A stretch of DNA of 64,000 nt from Xenophilus sp. L33 (GTDB taxonomy: Bacteria; Pseudomonadota; Gammaproteobacteria; Burkholderiales; Burkholderiaceae_C). The notes beneath the pieces are model-generated. The model searched no databases, was not told the DNA's origin, and saw only the letters and a list, made by a program, of their open reading frames with translations. Both the position numbers and the translations under genes were made by a program. The DNA lies in NCBI RefSeq assembly GCF_009765735.1, contig NZ_LMUW01000170.1:20997-84996 (forward strand), in the 5' to 3' direction. Shown here in pieces: positions 60,558 through 64,000 of this stretch. Position 1 is the first letter of the stretch, and each line of letters opens with the position of its first letter.

Positions 60558-61613
60558 TCAATGCGCCAGCCGGATGATCCGCTTGCCCAGGTTGTCGCCC
60601 CGGTACAGGCCGGCGATCGCATCGGGCGCGCTCTCCAGCCCGTCCAGGATCTCCTCGCGGTATTTCAGCCGGCCGCTGCGCACCCATGGTGCGAGCTTCG
60701 CAACGGCTTCCTCGTAGCGATGCTCGAAGTCCCACACCAGGAAGCCCTGCATGCGCGCCGCCTTCACCAGGAGATGGCGCTCGACGCGCGGGCCGGTGGG
60801 CCAGGGCTCCCAGTTGGCGATCGATGCCGTGCCGCAGACGACGATGCGGGCGCGCTTGTTGATCAGCGGAAGCACCGTGTCGCTGATCCGGCCGGCCGTG
60901 TTGTCGTAGTAGACATCGACGCCGCCCGCACACGCGAGAGCCAGCGACTCCGCAAAGCCCGCGTCCTTGTAGTCGACGGCCAGGTCGTAGCCGAATTCCT
61001 CGGTGCAGATGCGGACCTTGTCCGCACCGCCTGTGATGCCGATCGTTCGGCAGCCCAGGATGGCGGCGATCTGCCCGACGGCGGAACCGACCGCGCCGGC
61101 GGCCGTGGAAACGACCACCGTCTCGCCCGACCGCGGCTCGCCCATCTCGGTCAGCGCGAAATAGGCGGTCACGCCATTGAGCCCCAGCACACCGAGCGAG
61201 AGCGACAGCGGCAGGTCGGTCTCCACCACCTTGCGCCGGATGTCCGAGCCGTCGCTCACCGCGTATTCCTGCCAGCCGAGCATGCCCATCACGGCGTCGC
61301 CTTCCGAGTAGCCGGCATGCCGCGACGCGACCACCACGCCAGCGGTGAAACTGCGCATGACGCCTTCGATCGGCACCGGATCCGAATAGTTGGCGGCCGC
61401 GTTGACCCAGCCGCGCATGGCGGGATCCACCGAGAGGAAGTCGTTGCGCACGAGGAACTGACCGTCCTGCAACTCGGGGATCGGCGACTCGACGATGCGG
61501 AAGTGCTCGGCCTGTGGAATGCCGGCGGGGCGCGAGGCGAGCACCACCTTGCGGTGCGTTCGGGGCGCTTGATCAGAATGGGCGTTGGGCGTCGTGGATG
61601 GCATGGGTGTCAT
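60558..61613 (-). CDS. NADP-dependent medium-chain oxidoreductase (2-alkenal/prostaglandin reductase type)
   Basis: The ATG at 61613 (or 61604) gives about 350 residues. The N-terminal MDR part reads FLSVDPAMRGWVN and GYSEGDAVMGMLGWQEYAVS; the Rossmann motif is STAAGAVGSAVGQIAAILGCRTIGITGG. There are no zinc ligands, as in the double-bond reductases of this branch. It reduces an alpha,beta-unsaturated carbonyl with NADPH. A 9-bp tandem repeat lies directly upstream. Confidence 0.92.
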   Translation of the reverse strand: MTPMPSTTPNAHSDQAPRTHRKVVLASRPAGIPQAEHFRIVESPIPELQDGQFLVRNDFLSVDPAMRGWVNAAANYSDPVPIEGVMRSFTAGVVVASRHAGYSEGDAVMGMLGWQEYAVSDGSDIRRKVVETDLPLSLSLGVLGLNGVTAYFALTEMGEPRSGETVVVSTAAGAVGSAVGQIAAILGCRTIGITGGADKVRICTEEFGYDLAVDYKDAGFAESLALACAGGVDVYYDNTAGRISDTVLPLINKRARIVVCGTASIANWEPWPTGPRVERHLLVKAARMQGFLVWDFEHRYEEAVAKLAPWVRSGRLKYREEILDGLESAPDAIAGLYRGDNLGKRIIRLAH

Positions 61614-61620
61614 TGTCGGG

Positions 61621-61692
61621 TGGATCGCTGGAATCGCCGGAATTGCCGGAATTGCCGGAATTGCCGGAATTGCCGGAATTGCCGGAGTCAGC
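61621..61692. repeat. Tandem array of a 9-bp unit (GGAATTGCC)
   Basis: Five perfect copies of GGAATTGCC occupy 61639-61683, flanked by a one-mismatch copy (61630-61638) and more degenerate units at each end. The array fills most of the 74-bp gap between the RraA-like stop and the oxidoreductase start and overlaps the RraA-like stop codon at its right end. Confidence 0.95.
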
Positions 61693-62353
61693 GGACCAGG
61701 TCTTCGTAGTCGGCGCTCATGGCCTGGCCGATGGGCGTGCCTTCGATCATGGCCTGGGCCATGTGCGTCTCGCGTTCGACGATCGCCTCGGCCTCGGCGA
61801 GGAGTCGGTCGATGTCCGCGGCCGCGACGAAGACGACGCCGCTCGCATCGGCGATGACGTAGTCGCCCGGATTCACCTTCACGTCGCCGATCGTCACCTC
61901 GCCGTTGGTCTCGTCTTCGACGAGCCGCCCGCGGCCCTTGAGCGCGGTGAGGCTGCGGCAATAGATCGGCAGGTCGTAGCCCCGCGCCTCGTCGATGTCG
62001 CGCACAGGGCCGTCGGCAATGACGCCGGCCACGTGCCGCAGTTTCGCGCCGAGCGAAAGAATGCCGCCCCATGAGCCGGCATCGATGCCGGTGCGCTGCT
62101 CGATGACGATGATCTCGCCGGGCTGCGCGATCTCGATCGCCCGGATTCCGAGAGGCTGCGCCTCGTGCGACCGCGAAGCCGGCACCTCGCTTGCGCGAAC
62201 CAGGCGGTAGGTGACGACCCGGCCGGCGATCCGGCGGTTGCTGGCCTGCTGCATCAATCCGCCGACCCAGCCCTTCAGGCCGAGGCTGTCCATGGCGTCG
62301 GAGACGGCGCAGACGTCGAGCCGCTGAAGGCGCTCCTCGACGAGGTCATCCAT
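61688..62353 (-). CDS. RraA/HMG-aldolase-family protein
   Basis: This 221-residue protein has the RraA-type fold signatures GIRAIEIAQPGEIIVIEQR, SWGGILSLGAKLRHVAGVIADGPVRDIDEAR and VKVNPGDYVIADASGVVFV. Bacterial homologues with GxxxG-D and R-D motifs act as 4-hydroxy-4-methyl-2-oxoglutarate aldolase/oxaloacetate decarboxylase late in aromatic meta-cleavage routes; the RNase E inhibitor role is less likely here. It precedes the medium-chain oxidoreductase and is divergent from an ABC transporter. Confidence 0.88.
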   Translation of the reverse strand: MDDLVEERLQRLDVCAVSDAMDSLGLKGWVGGLMQQASNRRIAGRVVTYRLVRASEVPASRSHEAQPLGIRAIEIAQPGEIIVIEQRTGIDAGSWGGILSLGAKLRHVAGVIADGPVRDIDEARGYDLPIYCRSLTALKGRGRLVEDETNGEVTIGDVKVNPGDYVIADASGVVFVAAADIDRLLAEAEAIVERETHMAQAMIEGTPIGQAMSADYEDLVR

Positions 62354-62716
62354 GGTCGTTCTCCTGCACCGTCGAGCGCGGGCGTCGAGGAATTCGGTTC
62401 TGCATCATGTGGACGTCTCCGATCGGGATGGGCTCGATACCGGTGTCGACCGTGCCATGGCGCGCGACCGACATCTTCCGATATGCTTTCCAAATGGTAA
62501 GCGTAGCATGAAGACCCACCACTGGGGTTAACACTGGCGAGGTCGCGCGAGGCGCCCGTGCCGAGCGTGGCCGCCGGGTGGTGGGCAAAACAAAAACTAG
62601 CCGCACCCTCAATATTTCTCGTGTCGCCGGGCGTGCGTTTCAGAAGGGGTGGACGGCAGAATCCTGGCGCTGGACGAGGCCCCTGCAGGCCGCTCGGCTC
62701 GAAAAGAAGGAGACAG
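62354..62716. other. 363-bp divergent intergenic region
   Basis: I see no convincing gene here. It separates the RraA-like gene from the ABC binding-protein gene and should hold both promoters. The only clear structure is the inverted repeat at 62481-62507. Confidence 0.6.
62481..62507. promoter_or_regulatory. Two-layer inverted repeat, possible operator
   Basis: ATGCT (62481-62485) with AGCAT (62503-62507), and inside them GCTTTCC (62483-62489) with GGTAAGC (62494-62500, six of seven), form dyads whose centres do not exactly coincide. The form suits a GntR- or IclR-type dimer controlling the divergent genes; no regulator gene is adjacent in the window. Confidence 0.45.
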
Positions 62717-63901
62717 ATGATCCGCCGCTTCCTGACCGCCCTCATCGTGGTCCTTGCCTGCCATGGTGTCCCCTCTGCCGCCCAGAGCGACGAGATCCGG
62801 ATCGCGCACGTCTACAGCAAGACCGGGCCCCTGGACTCCTTCGGCAGCGAGTTGCACGCCGGTCTGATGCTGGGACTGCGCTACGGCACCCAGGGCACGA
62901 TGACGATCAATGGAAAGAAGCTCGTCGTGCTCGAGAAGGACGACCAGGGGCGGCCCGACGTGGCCAAGTCCCTGCTCGCCGCCGCGTATGCCGACGACAA
63001 GGCAGCGATCGGCGTCGGGCCGACGTCCTCCAGCTCGGCGCTCGCGTTGATGCCGGTGGCGGAAGAGAGCAGGAAGATCCTCATTCTCGACAACGCCGTG
63101 GCGGATTCGCTCACCGCGGACAAGTGGAACAAGTACGTCTTTCGCACGATGCGCAGTTCGAGCCAGGACGCGATCGGCAATGCGCTCGCGCTGGATCAGC
63201 CCGGCGTGACGATCGCGACGCTGGCACAGGACTACGCCTACGGTCGCGAGGGCGTGAAGGCGTTCAAGGCAACGCTGAAGCACGCCAAGCTGGTCCACGA
63301 GGAATACCTGCCGCCCGACACCACCGACTTCACCGCCGGCGGCCAACGGCTCATCGATCGCCTCAAGGACATTTCGGGCCGCAAGATCATCTGGATCGTC
63401 TGGGCCGGGCACGGCAACCCGTTCTCCATCGGCGACCTCGACCTGAAGCGCTACGGCATCGAGATGTCGACGCTGGTCACGGACTTTCCGACGCTGCAGC
63501 GAATCAGGAACTACCCTGGCCTGGAAGGCTCGACCTTCTACTACTACGGCATTCCGAAGAACCCGGTCAACGACGCCATGGTGGCGGCGTACACCAAGGA
63601 GTTCAATGGGCCGCCCGACTTCTTCGTTGCGGGCGGCTTCTCGGCGGGCATGGCGATCGTCACCGCGCTGAAGAAGACCGGCGGCGACACCGACACCCGC
63701 AAGCTCATCGCGGCGATGGAGGGCATGGACTTCGACACGCCCAAGGGCAGGATGACCTTCCGCAAGGAAGACCACCAGGCCTTGCAGAGCATGTATCACT
63801 ACAGGATCAGGAACGACCCGAAAGTCGCCTGGGGCGTGCCTGAGCTGGTGCACGAGATCACGCCGGCGGAACTGCCGCTGCCCATCGGCAACGGACGTTG
63901 A
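62717..63901 (+). CDS. Branched-chain-amino-acid-type ABC substrate-binding protein
   Basis: This 394-residue type I periplasmic binding protein has a signal peptide ending near PSAAQ. It continues IRIAHVYSKTGPLDSFGSELHAGLMLGLRYG and has the VGPTSSSSALALMPVAEE loop and FVAGGFSAGMAIVTAL near the end. GAAGGAGACAG precedes the ATG. Relatives in catabolic islands bind aromatic acids as often as Leu/Ile/Val. An ATPase gene follows 17 bp later. Confidence 0.93.
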   Translation: MIRRFLTALIVVLACHGVPSAAQSDEIRIAHVYSKTGPLDSFGSELHAGLMLGLRYGTQGTMTINGKKLVVLEKDDQGRPDVAKSLLAAAYADDKAAIGVGPTSSSSALALMPVAEESRKILILDNAVADSLTADKWNKYVFRTMRSSSQDAIGNALALDQPGVTIATLAQDYAYGREGVKAFKATLKHAKLVHEEYLPPDTTDFTAGGQRLIDRLKDISGRKIIWIVWAGHGNPFSIGDLDLKRYGIEMSTLVTDFPTLQRIRNYPGLEGSTFYYYGIPKNPVNDAMVAAYTKEFNGPPDFFVAGGFSAGMAIVTALKKTGGDTDTRKLIAAMEGMDFDTPKGRMTFRKEDHQALQSMYHYRIRNDPKVAWGVPELVHEITPAELPLPIGNGR

Positions 63902-63918
63902 TCCATCGCGAGGATCGC

Positions 63919-64000
63919 GTGAGTCGCCGAATGCTCGAGACCTCGAAGCTCACCATCCGCTTCGGCGGCCACGTGGCCGTCAACGACGTGAGCTGCGCCT
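63919..64000 (+). CDS. LivG-type ABC ATP-binding protein (partial, N-terminus only)
   Basis: A GTG at 63919 (or ATG at 63931) opens a frame reading LETSKLTIRFGGHVAVNDVSCA, the start of LivG-type ATPases just ahead of Walker A. It runs off the window edge. Spacing of 17 bp from the binding-protein gene suggests one operon. Confidence 0.8.
   Translation, partial: MSRRMLETSKLTIRFGGHVAVNDVSCA

Noticed and set aside
61621..61692. Repeat array considered as a CRISPR
   Set aside because: Units are 9 bp with no spacers and no cas genes nearby.
61614..62072. Extension of the oxidoreductase upstream through the repeat as a Pro-Ala-Ile tract
   Set aside because: The frame is open, but it would run through the RraA-like gene in another frame and adds no domain. 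The ATG at 61613 fits homologous length.

Overview
The window is about 66 to 68% GC, densely coded, with frequent GTG starts and 1 to 4 base stop/start overlaps. It carries many orphan tripartite-tricarboxylate-type (Bug) binding proteins, an ACC deaminase with its Lrp-type regulator, and an acyclic-terpene (Atu) module. Together these point to a beta-proteobacterium of the Burkholderiales, most like Comamonadaceae (a Variovorax-type soil or rhizosphere organism). The taxon is inferred from gene content only. No rRNA, tRNA, CRISPR array or intact insertion sequence was seen.

Layout. (1) 1-6.2 kb: an alternative aa3-type cytochrome oxidase cluster, mostly on the minus strand: ctaG, a CopD-like membrane protein, ctaC, a ctaD-ctaE fusion, a small membrane protein and a ferric-reductase-like protein cut by the window edge. 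(2) 6.3-12.1 kb: a TetR regulator with a class IV aminotransferase, a DJ-1/PfpI protein with a LysR regulator, and a CadC-like winged-helix/TPR regulator followed by a secreted unknown. (3) 12.1-19.5 kb: acdS/acdR, then atuA divergent from atuC-atuF. (4) 19.6-26.5 kb: a six-gene amino-acid uptake and degradation operon (binding protein, ATPase, two permeases, amidase, DadA-like oxidase) divergent from a GlxA-type AraC regulator. (5) 26.5-63.9 kb: a large catabolic island. It holds three single-subunit phthalate-dioxygenase-type Rieske oxygenases, one alpha/beta ring-hydroxylating dioxygenase, one ferredoxin-type reductase, two hemerythrins, three related SDRs, four aldo/keto reductases, two 3-hydroxyisobutyrate-dehydrogenase-like enzymes, an arylmalonate-decarboxylase-like enzyme, a 2-oxoglutarate/Fe(II) oxygenase, two Bug receptors, a RraA/HMG-aldolase-like protein, and regulators of the LysR, IclR, GntR and MarR families. 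(6) 62.7-64 kb: the start of a branched-chain-amino-acid-type ABC transporter.

How the genes work together. The island reads as a set of duplicated oxidative modules (oxygenase plus SDR plus aldo/keto reductase plus transport) for aromatic or related carboxylic acids. The substrate cannot be read from the sequence. A promoter element, GATGGCGCC-N11-TCGCTTC followed by a TANACT-like -10, recurs in the same orientation upstream of at least four and probably six of these units. It therefore looks like a dispersed regulon under one activator or a pair of related ones; the two paralogous LysR proteins are the obvious candidates. Only one Rieske reductase gene is present, translationally coupled to a hemerythrin gene, so the oxygenases may share it.

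Decay is visible in the island: a one-base insertion in a NIPSNAP gene, a one-base deletion in an aldo/keto reductase gene, and an N-terminal glutathione S-transferase fragment with a frame break. The first two could be sequencing errors and need checking against reads.
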